A stretch of DNA of 19,991 nucleotides from Haliea sp040222615 (GCF_040222615.1 NZ_JAVKCQ010000073.1:1-19991), one strand, 5' to 3'. Shown: positions 1-9,883, numbered from the stretch's first letter. Numbers and translations are program-made. The notes: generated by a model from the letters alone, not told the origin.

Positions 1-289
1 CCGCGCCACCCGGCGCGCTGTGGAACCGCTGCTCCCCCTGCAGGGCCGACATCATCCAGCCGCCATTGCGACCGGAGGCACCGAAACCGCAGAGCTCCGC
101 TTCAAGAATGCACACCGAACAATCGGGCGCCAGCGTCTTCAGGTAATAGGCGGTCCACAACCCGCTATAACCACCGCCGATGATTGCCACATCGCAGCGC
201 TGGTCGCCCGCCAGTGCGGCGCGAGGTGCAGGGTTGCCCGCAGCCTCAAACCACAAGCTGACCGGAGGATAAGCGGGCGAGGAAGTCAA
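1..289 (-). CDS. FAD-dependent oxidoreductase (DAO family), N-terminal part
   Basis: Only the first 96 residues lie in the window; the gene continues past base 1. Residues 33-43 form a Rossmann dinucleotide-binding strand-turn with the motif GGGYSG (38-43), an acidic strand end follows (ILEAE, 61-65), and GFGASGRNGG (68-77) is typical of D-amino-acid-oxidase-like flavoproteins. The N-terminus ahead of the FAD fold (SLWFEAAGNPAP) resembles the amine/amino-acid oxidases that are often called simply FAD-dependent oxidoreductase. The likely start is TTG at 289-287, whose last two bases are shared with the stop of the MFS gene (TTGA overlap). No ATG is available before residue 79 and there is no convincing Shine-Dalgarno, so translation is probably coupled to the transporter. 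The substrate cannot be told from this fragment. The family call is firm; the start codon is less certain. Confidence 0.82.
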   Translation of the reverse strand, partial: MTSSPAYPPVSLWFEAAGNPAPRAALAGDQRCDVAIIGGGYSGLWTAYYLKTLAPDCSVCILEAELCGFGASGRNGGWMMSALQGEQRFHSAPGGA

Positions 290-1482
290 GGCAGGGATAT
301 CCCGTCTGCCGTTTCCGGTGCAGCTCGCGGCACAGGCAGGGCGACCAGGAACCAGAGCGCCGTCACGCCCAGGCAGAGTTCCGTGATCCCGGCCAGGCCA
401 TAGTGCTGCAACACCCAGCCGCCAGCGGCGCCGCCGGCGAATATCCCCAGAAACTGTGATGTGGAGAAGATCCCCAGCGCGGTACCCTTGCCGCCGGGGT
501 CCACCGCCTTGCTGACCAGGGAGGGAAGCACCGCCTCCATGTAATTGAAACCGACGAAGAACAGCCACAGGGCCGCATAAAACAGCCAGGGCTCGCGCAC
601 CAGGCCCAGCAGCGCCAGCGACAGGAACAACAGGCCGATGCAGCTGAGGAAGACCAGATGGGGGCGACCGCCCTTTTCCGCGAGACGCATCAGGGGCAGG
701 ATGCCGAGCACGGACAGCAGCACTGCCGGCAGATAGATCTGCCAGTGCATCTCGCGGGGAATCCCCAGGGCGCCCTCAAGCACCCCGGGGACGACCTGGA
801 AGCTGACCATGAGGATAAAGTGCAGGGCGAATATCCCCGCATCCAGCCGCAGCAGCGTGGGGTTGCGCAGACTGAGCCCCATCAAACCCGGGCGAGCCCC
901 GACCTCCGCGTGGGTCATGCCGATACGCGGTGGCTGCGGCACCTGCCAGGCGACAATGGCGATACCTGCCAGCGCCAGGAAAGCGGTAAAACCGAACACG
1001 GCTTCCAGGCCGCCGAGCCCGGCTACCAGCGGCCCCAGCACCAGCGCCACGGCGAATGCCAGGCCGATGCTGGCGCCGACAATGGCCATCGCCTTGGTGC
1101 GCTGCTCCTGCCGGGTGAGATCAGCGACCAGCGCCATCACACTACTGGCAATGGCGCCTGCGCCCTGCAGCGCACGCCCGGCGATAATGCCGTAGATACT
1201 GTCGGCCAGTGCTGCCACGATGCTGCCGAGGGCAAAAATCAACAGCCCGGCAATGATCACCGGCTTGCGCCCGATGCGATCAGACAGCCAGCCGAAGGGA
1301 ATCTGCAGACAGGCCTGGGTCAGGCCGTAGGCGCCCAGTGCAACCCCAATCAGGGCCGGGGTGGCCCCTTCGAAATCAATCGCGTACAGGGCCAGCAGTG
1401 GCAGGACCATGAACAGTCCCAACATGCGAAAGTTGTAAAGCAGGGCGAGGGACGTCACGGAGCGACGTTCCAAGGAGGTCAT
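286..1482 (-). CDS. MFS transporter (YajR/drug-efflux-like)
   Basis: This 398-residue protein is a 12-helix major facilitator superfamily permease of the inner membrane. The MFS motif A (GWLSDRIGRKP, residues 64-74) follows the second helix, and RALQGAGA marks the motif B region of helix 4. The opening helix, with FRMLGLFMVLPLLALYA, is characteristic of the YajR-like group of presumed drug or metabolite exporters; the extra cytoplasmic C-terminal domain of E. coli YajR is absent. I chose the ATG at 1482 because the protein then begins just before helix 1. The frame stays open to 1719, but that extension looks non-coding. The gene is divergent from uvrA, as a related MFS gene is in Pseudomonas. 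Its stop overlaps the start of a flavoprotein oxidoreductase, so the two are probably co-expressed. The substrate is unknown. Confidence 0.88.
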   Translation of the reverse strand: MTSLERRSVTSLALLYNFRMLGLFMVLPLLALYAIDFEGATPALIGVALGAYGLTQACLQIPFGWLSDRIGRKPVIIAGLLIFALGSIVAALADSIYGIIAGRALQGAGAIASSVMALVADLTRQEQRTKAMAIVGASIGLAFAVALVLGPLVAGLGGLEAVFGFTAFLALAGIAIVAWQVPQPPRIGMTHAEVGARPGLMGLSLRNPTLLRLDAGIFALHFILMVSFQVVPGVLEGALGIPREMHWQIYLPAVLLSVLGILPLMRLAEKGGRPHLVFLSCIGLLFLSLALLGLVREPWLFYAALWLFFVGFNYMEAVLPSLVSKAVDPGGKGTALGIFSTSQFLGIFAGGAAGGWVLQHYGLAGITELCLGVTALWFLVALPVPRAAPETADGISLP

Positions 1483-1592
1483 CGGGTGTTCGGTGATCAC
1501 AGGCTGGCAGCTTCGCAAAAACGCTAATGTTAACAGCTTAGCTACCGCCGTGGCATCCGCGCCGCCCGCAGCTGCGTATAACCCGGTATATT

Positions 1593-1622
1593 TTGCCTCC
1601 ACCCGAACCGACCGCCTATACT
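1593..1622 (+). promoter_or_regulatory. Putative sigma70 promoter of uvrA
   Basis: TTGCCT (1593-1598) and TATACT (1617-1622) are separated by 18 bp and lie 36 bp upstream of the uvrA ATG. The -10 hexamer is close to consensus and the -35 is a fair match. The assignment rests on pattern and position only. Confidence 0.5.
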
Positions 1623-1636
1623 GTCGGGTTTGACTG
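1621..1636 (+). promoter_or_regulatory. Degenerate LexA-like dyad at the uvrA promoter (tentative)
   Basis: CTGT at 1621-1624 and ACTG at 1633-1636 are spaced by 8 bases, as in the gammaproteobacterial LexA consensus CTGT-N8-ACAG. The second half-site has one mismatch and the centre is not the usual alternating AT. The site overlaps the end of the putative -10 element and the start point, where a repressor would act. uvrA is a classical SOS gene in E. coli. The match is weak and may be chance. Confidence 0.22.
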
Positions 1637-1657
1637 GCAGCCTTCGACCGGAGACTC

Positions 1658-4549
<2,892 letters not shown>

Positions 4550-4611
4550 ATGGGTGTCTGCCGGGTGGCCACGGCAGCCTGCGCCTCATCCGCCACGTGA
4601 ACTACGGGCAC

Positions 4612-4640
4612 AAAAAAGCCGGGGCTAGCCCGGCTTTTTC
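4612..4640. terminator. Bidirectional intrinsic terminator between uvrA and rplQ
   Basis: GCCGGG (4618-4623) pairs with CCCGGC (4629-4634) around a 5-base loop. The stem is flanked by A5 (4613-4617) and T5 (4635-4639), which give U-tracts on both strands. It lies 63 bp past the uvrA stop and 15 bp past the rplQ stop, so it can end both the uvrA transcript and the alpha operon. Confidence 0.9.
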
Positions 4641-4654
4641 ACCGTGAGGAAAAC

Positions 4655-5044
4655 TTACTCCTCGTCGGCACTCACATCATCCACCTGCGGGCGATCGACC
4701 AGCTCGACATAGGCCATGGGAGCCTTGTCGCCGGCGCGGAAGCCACATTTGAGGATGCGAATATAGCCGCCGGGACGGGCCTGGTAGCGCGGCCCCAGTT
4801 CCGAGAACAGCTTGCCAACAGCCGCCTTGTCGCGCATGCGGTCGAACGCCAGGCGGCGATTGGCAACGCTGTCGCTCTTGGCCAGGGTAATCAGCGGCTC
4901 AGCGTAGCTGCGCAGCTCCTTGGCCTTGGGCAGGGTGGTCTTGATCAACTCGTGCTCTACCAGAGACACGGTCATATTTCGGAACATGGCCTTGCGGTGA
5001 GAGGCATTCCGGTTCAACTGACGTCCGCTGTGACGGTGACGCAT
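4655..5044 (-). CDS. rplQ: 50S ribosomal protein L17
   Basis: L17 is a 23S rRNA-binding protein of the large subunit located near the exit-tunnel side. The 129-residue product starts MRHRHSGRQLNRNASHR, the family's near-invariant N-terminus, and carries the conserved SLVEHELIKTTLPKAKELR segment. The acidic C-terminal tail (about residues 118-129) is typical of gammaproteobacterial L17, which varies in length there. It is the last gene of the alpha operon, 58 bp after rpoA, and is followed by the bidirectional terminator. The rpoA-rplQ spacer contains a small hairpin (GTGCT/AGCAC, 5066-5080) that could be a processing or stability element; its function is unknown. Confidence 0.98.
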   Translation of the reverse strand: MRHRHSGRQLNRNASHRKAMFRNMTVSLVEHELIKTTLPKAKELRSYAEPLITLAKSDSVANRRLAFDRMRDKAAVGKLFSELGPRYQARPGGYIRILKCGFRAGDKAPMAYVELVDRPQVDDVSADEE

Positions 5045-5102
5045 TTTTACTTTCCTATACTGTCTGTGCTATCTCAGCACTGCCAACTGTTAACTCGGGA
5101 GC

Positions 5103-6107
5103 TTAGATACTCAGCACCCGGTCGTCGTTTCTGAGGCTGGCCGGCGGCCAGTTGTCCAGGCGCATACCCAGGGACAAGCCGCGAGATGCCAGCACATCCT
5201 TGATTTCGGTCAGTGACTTCTTGCCCAGGTTCGGGGTCTTCAACAGCTCGACTTCCGTGCGCTGAACCAGGTCACCAATGTAGTAAATGTTCTCTGCCTT
5301 CAGGCAGTTGGCCGAGCGAACCGTCAACTCGAGATCGTCCACGGGACGCAGCAGAATCGGATCGACCTCGTCCTCCTCGACCACGGACTCGCTGTGGCTC
5401 TCGCTCTCGAGGTCAACGAACACAGCCAGCTGCTGCTGGAGGATGGTCGCGGCGCGACGGATCGCTTCCTCGGGGTCGATGGTGCCATTGGTCTCAAGGT
5501 CCAGGACCAGCTTGTCGAGGTCGGTACGCTGCTCGACGCGAGCGGCCTCAACCACATAGGACACCCGATTGATCGGCGAGAATGTGGCATCGAGGTGCAG
5601 ACGACCAATGGAGCGGGTTTCTTCCTCGGGATTCTCACGGGAATCTGCGGGGGAGTAGCCACGACCGCGTGCAACCGTCAGCTTCATGCTGATGTGCGAG
5701 CCGCCGGTCAGAACGCAGATCACGTGCTCTGGATTGCGAATCTCGATATCGTGATCCACCTGGATATCGCCGGCGGTGACCACGCCGGGACCTTTGCGGC
5801 TCAGGGTCAGCTCGGCTTCTTCCTTGCCGTTCATGACCAGGGCAACGCCCTTGAGGTTCAACAGGATTTCGATTACGTCTTCCTGCACACCCTCAATGGC
5901 GCTGTACTCATGCTCGACGCCGTCAATTTCCACTTCCGTGATGGCGCAGCCGGGCATGGAAGACAGCAGTATGCGACGCAGGGCATTGCCGAGGGTATGG
6001 CCAAAGCCACGCTCCAGCGGCTCCAGGGTGACCTGGGCGCGGGTGCTGGTCTTTTCTTCGACGTTGATCACGCGCGGAGTCAAAAATTCGTTCACTGCTG
6101 TCTGCAT
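5103..6107 (-). CDS. rpoA: DNA-directed RNA polymerase subunit alpha
   Basis: The alpha subunit dimerises to nucleate RNA polymerase assembly and contacts UP elements and activators. The 334-residue product has an N-terminal domain (about 1-235) with the assembly segment LGNALRRILLSS; R45 corresponds to the essential E. coli R45. An acidic, Glu/Ser-rich linker follows (about 233-250). The C-terminal domain (about 251-325) includes RSANCLKAENIYYIGDLVQR, with R264 equivalent to DNA-contacting R265 of E. coli, and the helix-hairpin-helix TPNLGKKSLTEIKDVL. The protein is five residues longer than E. coli alpha because the tail after NWPPASL differs. It lies 37 bp after rpsD and is co-transcribed with the ribosomal genes, a conserved coupling of transcription and translation capacity. 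Confidence 0.99.
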   Translation of the reverse strand: MQTAVNEFLTPRVINVEEKTSTRAQVTLEPLERGFGHTLGNALRRILLSSMPGCAITEVEIDGVEHEYSAIEGVQEDVIEILLNLKGVALVMNGKEEAELTLSRKGPGVVTAGDIQVDHDIEIRNPEHVICVLTGGSHISMKLTVARGRGYSPADSRENPEEETRSIGRLHLDATFSPINRVSYVVEAARVEQRTDLDKLVLDLETNGTIDPEEAIRRAATILQQQLAVFVDLESESHSESVVEEDEVDPILLRPVDDLELTVRSANCLKAENIYYIGDLVQRTEVELLKTPNLGKKSLTEIKDVLASRGLSLGMRLDNWPPASLRNDDRVLSI

Positions 6108-6144
6108 TCTGGCACCTGTATGAGTAGGTTAGTCCTAAGTCGGA

Positions 6145-6765
6145 TTACTTGGAGTACAGTTCCACGATCAGGTTTTCATTGATCTCGGAAGACAGATCCT
6201 GACGCTCAGGGGCTGACTTGAAGACTCCTTCCAGCTTATCGCTATTGACTTCAATCCACTCGGGCTCGCCGCGCTGGGCGGCAAGGGCCAGTGCAGACTG
6301 CACCCGCAGCTGCTTTTTGGCTTTCTCGCGCAGGGACACCACGTCACCGGCCTGCACCTGGTAGGAAGGCACATTCACCACCGCGCCGTTGACCAGGATG
6401 CCCTTGTGGCTGACGAGCTGACGGGATTCAGCACGGGTAGAACCAAAGCCCATGCGGTACACCACGTTGTCGAGGCGGCTTTCCAGCAATTGCAGCAGGT
6501 TTTCGCCGGTAGCGCCCTTGAGCCGCGCCGCCTCTTTGTAATAGTTGCGGAACTGCTTTTCAAGTATGCCGTAGATGCGACGTACCTTTTGCTTCTCGCG
6601 CAGCTGCACACCGTAGTCAGACAGACGACCGCGACGGGCGCCATGCTGGCCGGGAGCCGATTCGGGCTTGCACTTGCTTTCCAGTGCACGCACCCCGCTC
6701 TTCAGGAACAGGTCGGTTCCCTCACGACGGGAGAGCTTGCACTTGGGTCCAATATATCGAGCCAT
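6145..6765 (-). CDS. rpsD: 30S ribosomal protein S4
   Basis: S4 is a primary 16S rRNA binder that starts assembly of the 30S body; in E. coli it is also the translational repressor of the alpha operon. The 206-residue protein starts MARYIGPKCKLSRREGTDLF at the ATG at 6765, behind an AGGAA site; an in-frame extension upstream is not part of the gene. The N-terminal region lacks the four-cysteine zinc cluster of some bacterial S4 proteins, having only C9 and C32. The S4 RNA-binding domain spans roughly residues 97-160 (ESRLDNVVYRMGFGSTRAESRQLVSH). The C-terminus ENLIVELYSK is the family signature. The start is 20 bp past rpsK. The likely regulatory target is the structured rpsM leader described separately. 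Confidence 0.99.
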   Translation of the reverse strand: MARYIGPKCKLSRREGTDLFLKSGVRALESKCKPESAPGQHGARRGRLSDYGVQLREKQKVRRIYGILEKQFRNYYKEAARLKGATGENLLQLLESRLDNVVYRMGFGSTRAESRQLVSHKGILVNGAVVNVPSYQVQAGDVVSLREKAKKQLRVQSALALAAQRGEPEWIEVNSDKLEGVFKSAPERQDLSSEINENLIVELYSK

Positions 6766-6785
6766 GTCAGTTCTTCCTGTAAGCG

Positions 6786-7178
6786 TTAGACGCGACGTTT
6801 CTTGGGCGGACGGCAACCGTTGTGCGGGATCGGCGTCACGTCGGTGATGTTGGTGATCTTGTAACCGCAGGAGTTCAGCGCACGTACGGCTGACTCGCGG
6901 CCCGGGCCGGGGCCTTTCACCTGTACATCAAGATTCCTCAAACCATATTCCTTGGCCGCTTCACCTGCTCGCTCCGCCGCCACCTGGGCCGCGAAAGGGG
7001 TGCTTTTACGGGAGCCGCGGAAGCCGGAGCCGCCGGACGTCGCCCAGCTCAGGGTATTGCCCTGGCGGTCGGTAATGGTGATGATCGTGTTGTTAAAAGA
7101 CGCATGGACGTGCGCAATGCCATCCACGACGGTCTTGGTAATCTTCTTGCGAGTGCTCTTGGCACCTGGCTTGGCCAT
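6786..7178 (-). CDS. rpsK: 30S ribosomal protein S11
   Basis: S11 lies on the 30S platform, binding 16S rRNA near the mRNA exit site and helping to shape the Shine-Dalgarno cleft. The 130-residue product contains the core signatures HVHASFNNTIITITDRQGN and SGFRGSRKSTPFAAQ. It ends with DVTPIPHNGCRPPKKRRV, the conserved basic tail. Length matches the family (129 in E. coli). It starts with ATG behind a purine-rich GGAAAAAGAG site, 78 bp after rpsM, which is the longest spacer within the alpha gene group and contains a perfect hairpin. It is part of the rpsM-rpsK-rpsD-rpoA-rplQ transcript. Confidence 0.99.
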   Translation of the reverse strand: MAKPGAKSTRKKITKTVVDGIAHVHASFNNTIITITDRQGNTLSWATSGGSGFRGSRKSTPFAAQVAAERAGEAAKEYGLRNLDVQVKGPGPGRESAVRALNSCGYKITNITDVTPIPHNGCRPPKKRRV

Positions 7179-7205
7179 ACTCTTTTTCCTGCTTTAATAT
7201 CAACA

Positions 7206-7221
7206 CTGCACTCGGGTGCAG
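7206..7221 (-). repeat. Perfect hairpin in the rpsM-rpsK spacer
   Basis: CTGCAC (7206-7211) and GTGCAG (7216-7221) form a perfect 6-bp inverted repeat with a 4-base loop. It lies 35 bp after the rpsM stop and 27 bp before the rpsK start. No U-tract follows on the minus strand, so it is not a terminator. It could affect mRNA stability or translational coupling. Confidence 0.6.
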
Positions 7222-7256
7222 CTACACTAAAAAGGATCCGCGGGGGGCTGAATGCC

Positions 7257-7613
7257 TTACTTGCGAATCGGCTTGCGCGGACCCTTGCGGGTACGGGCAT
7301 TGGTCTTGGTGCGCTGGCCGCGAAGCGGCAGGCCGCGACGATGGCGCAGGCCGCGGTTGCAACCGAGGTCCATCAGGCGCTTGATGTTCATCGATACTTC
7401 CCGGCGCAGGTCACCCTCTACCGTCAGTTCGCCCACCTTGTTTCTCAGCGCGTCCATTTGTTCTTCGCTGAGCTCACCGATCTTGCTGTTTTCAGCAACA
7501 CCCGTGTCGGCGCAGAGGCGCCTGGCCTGGGTGCGACCGACACCATAGATATAGGTCAGGGCGATAACAGCGTGCTTGTTATCGGGTACGTTGACGCCGG
7601 CAATACGAGCCAT
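7257..7613 (-). CDS. rpsM: 30S ribosomal protein S13
   Basis: S13 sits in the 30S head and forms intersubunit bridges; its basic C-terminal tail approaches the P-site tRNA. The 118-residue product starts MARIAGVNVPDNKHAVIALTYIYGVG and carries the helix-two-turn-helix region and the RHRRGLPLRGQRTKTNARTRKGPRKP tail region typical of the family, with length as in E. coli. It is the first gene of the alpha group. A strong promoter lies about 95 bp upstream, and the intervening leader can form several hairpins. The ATG at 7613 follows a GGAGAGAG ribosome site. Confidence 0.98.
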   Translation of the reverse strand: MARIAGVNVPDNKHAVIALTYIYGVGRTQARRLCADTGVAENSKIGELSEEQMDALRNKVGELTVEGDLRREVSMNIKRLMDLGCNRGLRHRRGLPLRGQRTKTNARTRKGPRKPIRK

Positions 7614-7707
7614 CCAACTCTCTCCAAATACTCAAATCGTCGCTTTGCGCTGAGCGAACAAGCCGCACCCTGAACCCTGAGCGGCTCGGGGGGTGGGGCG
7701 CGAAAGG
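7614..7707 (-). promoter_or_regulatory. Structured alpha-operon (rpsM) leader, candidate S4 target
   Basis: Between the predicted start point (~7707) and the rpsM ATG the transcript can form three stems: GCGC/GCGC around CTTTC (7697-7710 area), AGCCGC/GCGGCT (7661-7666 with 7681-7686, 14-base loop), and TCGCT/AGCGA (7640-7644 with 7653-7657, 8-base loop). In E. coli the leader of this operon folds into a pseudoknot bound by S4 (the alpha operon ribosome binding site RNA). The position fits. Whether the fold is the same pseudoknot cannot be judged by eye. Confidence 0.45.
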
Positions 7708-7713
7708 CGCAGC

Positions 7714-7742
7714 ATTCTAGCGGTATGTTTACTAAAAATCAA
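7714..7742 (-). promoter_or_regulatory. Sigma70 promoter of the alpha operon
   Basis: On the minus strand TTGATT (-35, 7737-7742) and TAGAAT (-10, 7714-7719) are separated by exactly 17 bp, between the rpmJ stop and rpsM. The discriminator after the -10 is GC-rich (GCTGCGCC). The -10 hexamer is identical to that of the rpsJ promoter. No terminator separates it from rpmJ, so read-through from spc is also likely. Confidence 0.82.
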
Positions 7743-7762
7743 CAGTCTGCAACCGGAACCGA

Positions 7763-7879
7763 TCAGCCCTGGCGCTGCTTGTGGCGGGGATCTGTATTGC
7801 AGATCACACGCACGACACCGTTGCGGCGAACGATCTTGCAATTCCTGCAGACCTTCTTTACTGATGCACGTACTTTCAT
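7763..7879 (-). CDS. rpmJ: 50S ribosomal protein L36
   Basis: L36 is the smallest large-subunit protein and binds 23S rRNA near the GTPase-associated region. The 38-residue product starts MKVRASVKKVCRNCKIVRRN and ends DPRHKQRQG, matching the standard family length. It is the zinc-binding form, with a CxxC pair C11/C14 plus C27 and H33 as the zinc-ribbon ligands. Many bacteria carry a second, zinc-free L36 elsewhere, induced in zinc starvation; none is in this window. It lies 30 bp after secY, as the last gene of the spc group. The ATG at 7879 has a GAAGAGCG ribosome site. Confidence 0.97.
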   Translation of the reverse strand: MKVRASVKKVCRNCKIVRRNGVVRVICNTDPRHKQRQG

Positions 7880-7909
7880 TTCGCTCTTCTCCAAGGACCG
7901 GCCAGCCTG

Positions 7910-9232
7910 TCAGCGGCCGGAAGCACCATAGTTGTTCAATTTCGCTTTCTTCATCACCGAGTCGTACTGGTGCGACATCAGGTGGCTTTGTACCTGGGCC
8001 ATAAAGTCCATCACCACAACCACTACGATCAGCAGCGAGGTGCCCCCCAGGTAAAACGGTACGTTCCACATGACCACCAGAAACTGGGGCATGAGGCAGA
8101 CCAGCGCAATATAAGCTGACCCGAACACGGTTAACCTCGTCAGCACGCCATCTATATAGTTGGCGGTCTGCTGTCCGGGCCGGATGCCGGGGACAAAGGC
8201 GCCGGAGCGCTTGAGATTGTCCGCCACTTCCTGGGGGTTGAACATCAACGCCGTGTAGAAGAAGCAGAAAAATACGATAAAGCCGGTGAACAGCAGGATG
8301 TTCAGGGGCTGCCCCGGGCCAATGGCCAAGGCCAGGTCCTGCAACCAGTCTGCAGAGCCGCTGGAACCAAACCACTGGGCGATCGAGGCTGGGAACAGCA
8401 GGATACTGCTGGCAAAGATCGCGGGAATTACCCCAGCCATATTGACCTTCAGCGGCAGGTGAGAGCTCTGCGCCTGCATCATCTTGCGCCCTTGTTGGCG
8501 CTTGGCGTAATTCACCGTGATCCGCCGCTGACCGCGCTCAATGAACACGATCATGTAAATGACGGCTATTCCCAGGGCGAGGATAAACAACAGGACGAGA
8601 ATATTGAGCTCCCCCTGCCGCGCCTGCTCCAGCGACTGGCCGATGGCCGATGGCAGACCCGCCACGATACCCGCGAAAATCAGCAGTGATATCCCGTTGC
8701 CAACACCCTTTTCGGTAATCTGCTCCCCCAGCCACATCATGAACACTGCGCCAGTTACCAACGAAGTGATCGCAATCACGTAGAACACTACGGATGTATC
8801 GTAGGACATTCCCTGGTTGGCCATACCGACCGTCATGCCCGTCGCCTGCACGATGGCAAGCACCACGGTCAGGTAGCGCGTGTATTGGCTGATCTTGCGC
8901 CTGCCGGACTCGCCTTCTTTCTTCAGCGCTTCCAGCTGCGGGGTCACCGCTGACATCAACTGCATGATAATGGACGCAGAAATGTAGGGCATGATCCCGA
9001 GTGCAAGGATACTCATGCGCTCCAGCGCACCGCCGGAGAACATGTTGGCCAGACCCAGGATGGTGCCCTGGTTCTGGTTAAACAGGGCCGCCAGCTGGGC
9101 AGGGTCAATTCCCGGAACCGGAATATGGGTACCGATCCGGTAGACAATAATCGCCAGCAAAACAAAACGAAGGCGAGCAAAAAGCTCGCCCAGTCCGGCT
9201 TTGTTGCTACCTGGGAGCTGACCTTTAGCCAT
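7910..9232 (-). CDS. secY: Protein translocase subunit SecY
   Basis: SecY forms the ten-helix protein-conducting channel of the inner membrane together with SecE and SecG. The 440-residue product starts with a short cytoplasmic segment before helix 1. It contains the signature GIMPYISASIIMQL, the plug region after helix 1 (PVPGIDPAQLAALF), and cytoplasmic loops rich in Arg/Lys (RGQRRITVNYAKRQQGRK) that contact the ribosome and SecA. The family motif RPGQQTANYIDGVLTRLT region lies in the C-terminal half. Its ATG directly abuts the rplO stop, and its ribosome site (GAGGAA) lies inside the last rplO codons, so translation is coupled to rplO. The length agrees with E. coli SecY (443). Confidence 0.99.
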   Translation of the reverse strand: MAKGQLPGSNKAGLGELFARLRFVLLAIIVYRIGTHIPVPGIDPAQLAALFNQNQGTILGLANMFSGGALERMSILALGIMPYISASIIMQLMSAVTPQLEALKKEGESGRRKISQYTRYLTVVLAIVQATGMTVGMANQGMSYDTSVVFYVIAITSLVTGAVFMMWLGEQITEKGVGNGISLLIFAGIVAGLPSAIGQSLEQARQGELNILVLLFILALGIAVIYMIVFIERGQRRITVNYAKRQQGRKMMQAQSSHLPLKVNMAGVIPAIFASSILLFPASIAQWFGSSGSADWLQDLALAIGPGQPLNILLFTGFIVFFCFFYTALMFNPQEVADNLKRSGAFVPGIRPGQQTANYIDGVLTRLTVFGSAYIALVCLMPQFLVVMWNVPFYLGGTSLLIVVVVVMDFMAQVQSHLMSHQYDSVMKKAKLNNYGASGR

Positions 9233-9679
9233 TTATTCCTCTACTTTCCCGCCGGCCTGTTCGATGGCCTCACGCGCACCCCTGGTGACCGCGAGCCCTT
9301 TTACAGTCAACGGCCTGGTGAGTTCGCCGGACAGGAACACGCGCACGCGCAGTACGTCCTGACGGATCACATCGGCTGCTTTCAGTGCTTCCAGATCGAC
9401 CACATCGGACTGGACTCCATTCAGCTCACCCAGACGGACCTGCGCGGTCGTGCGGGAAACGCGTGAGGTGAAACCGTACTTCGGCAGGCGCTTCTGCAGC
9501 GGCATCTGGCCGCCCTCGAAACCTGGACGCACCTTGCCACCGGAGCGGGACTTCTGCCCCTTGTGACCGCGGCCAGCTGTCTTGCCGAGCCCACTGCCGA
9601 TCCCGCGACCGACGCGCTTGCCATCCTTGCGGGAACCCGGGCTCGGGCTCAGGGTGTTCAGTCGCAAAACATCTGACAT
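9233..9679 (-). CDS. rplO: 50S ribosomal protein L15
   Basis: L15 is a late-assembling large-subunit protein that threads a long extension into 23S rRNA. The 148-residue product begins with LNTLSPSPGSRKDGKRVGRG and the Gly/Arg-rich stretch GSGLGKTAGRGHKGQKSR typical of the extension. A globular C-terminal domain follows (about 70-148), ending AREAIEQAGGKVEE. The ATG is 3 bp after the rpmD stop and the stop abuts the secY ATG, so the three genes form a tightly coupled block. Confidence 0.98.
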   Translation of the reverse strand: MSDVLRLNTLSPSPGSRKDGKRVGRGIGSGLGKTAGRGHKGQKSRSGGKVRPGFEGGQMPLQKRLPKYGFTSRVSRTTAQVRLGELNGVQSDVVDLEALKAADVIRQDVLRVRVFLSGELTRPLTVKGLAVTRGAREAIEQAGGKVEE

Positions 9680-9682
9680 GAT

Positions 9683-9865
9683 TTACTCCTCGATCCGAAC
9701 CATGTAGTTCACTTTGTTGATCATGCCGCGAACAGAGGGGGTATCCTCGACTTCGACGGTATGACCGATGCGGCGCAGACCCAGGCCAGCGATACAGGCG
9801 CGGTGGTTCTTCAGGCGCCCGTGGACGCTCTTGGTCTGCGTAACCTTGATAGTAGCTTTAGCCAT
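9683..9865 (-). CDS. rpmD: 50S ribosomal protein L30
   Basis: L30 is a small 23S rRNA-binding protein with a ferredoxin-like fold. The 60-residue product starts MAKATIKVTQTKSVHGRLKNH at the ATG at 9865 and contains the family segment GLGLRRIGHTVEVEDTPSVRGM. I chose 9865 over an upstream in-frame codon at 9880 because it gives the standard start and length (59 in E. coli). It lies 18 bp after rpsE and 3 bp before rplO. Confidence 0.98.
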   Translation of the reverse strand: MAKATIKVTQTKSVHGRLKNHRACIAGLGLRRIGHTVEVEDTPSVRGMINKVNYMVRIEE

Positions 9866-9883
9866 GACTAGCCAACCCAATAA

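Larger units (their letters stand above)
1483..1657. other. Divergent MFS-uvrA intergenic region
   Basis: This 175-bp region lies between two divergent genes. On the plus strand it carries a plausible uvrA promoter and a degenerate LexA-like dyad, listed separately. On the minus strand I found no convincing promoter for the MFS gene; the AT-rich patch around 1525-1535 is the best place for one. No coding potential was seen. Confidence 0.5.

Noticed and set aside
658..1527. Open frame of 289 codons on the plus strand opposite the MFS gene
   Set aside because: Gln/His-rich translation of the antisense of a membrane protein, with no domain. The MFS protein on the minus strand has clear motifs.
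5394..6182. Open frame of 262 codons on the plus strand antisense to rpoA
   Set aside because: rpoA is certain on the other strand, and the frame has no family features or ribosome site of note. It is a shadow frame.
7632..8375. 247-codon minus-strand frame overlapping the secY end, rpmJ and the alpha leader
   Set aside because: It runs through secY in another frame and through rpmJ and a promoter, with low-complexity Arg/Cys-rich translation. It is not a gene.
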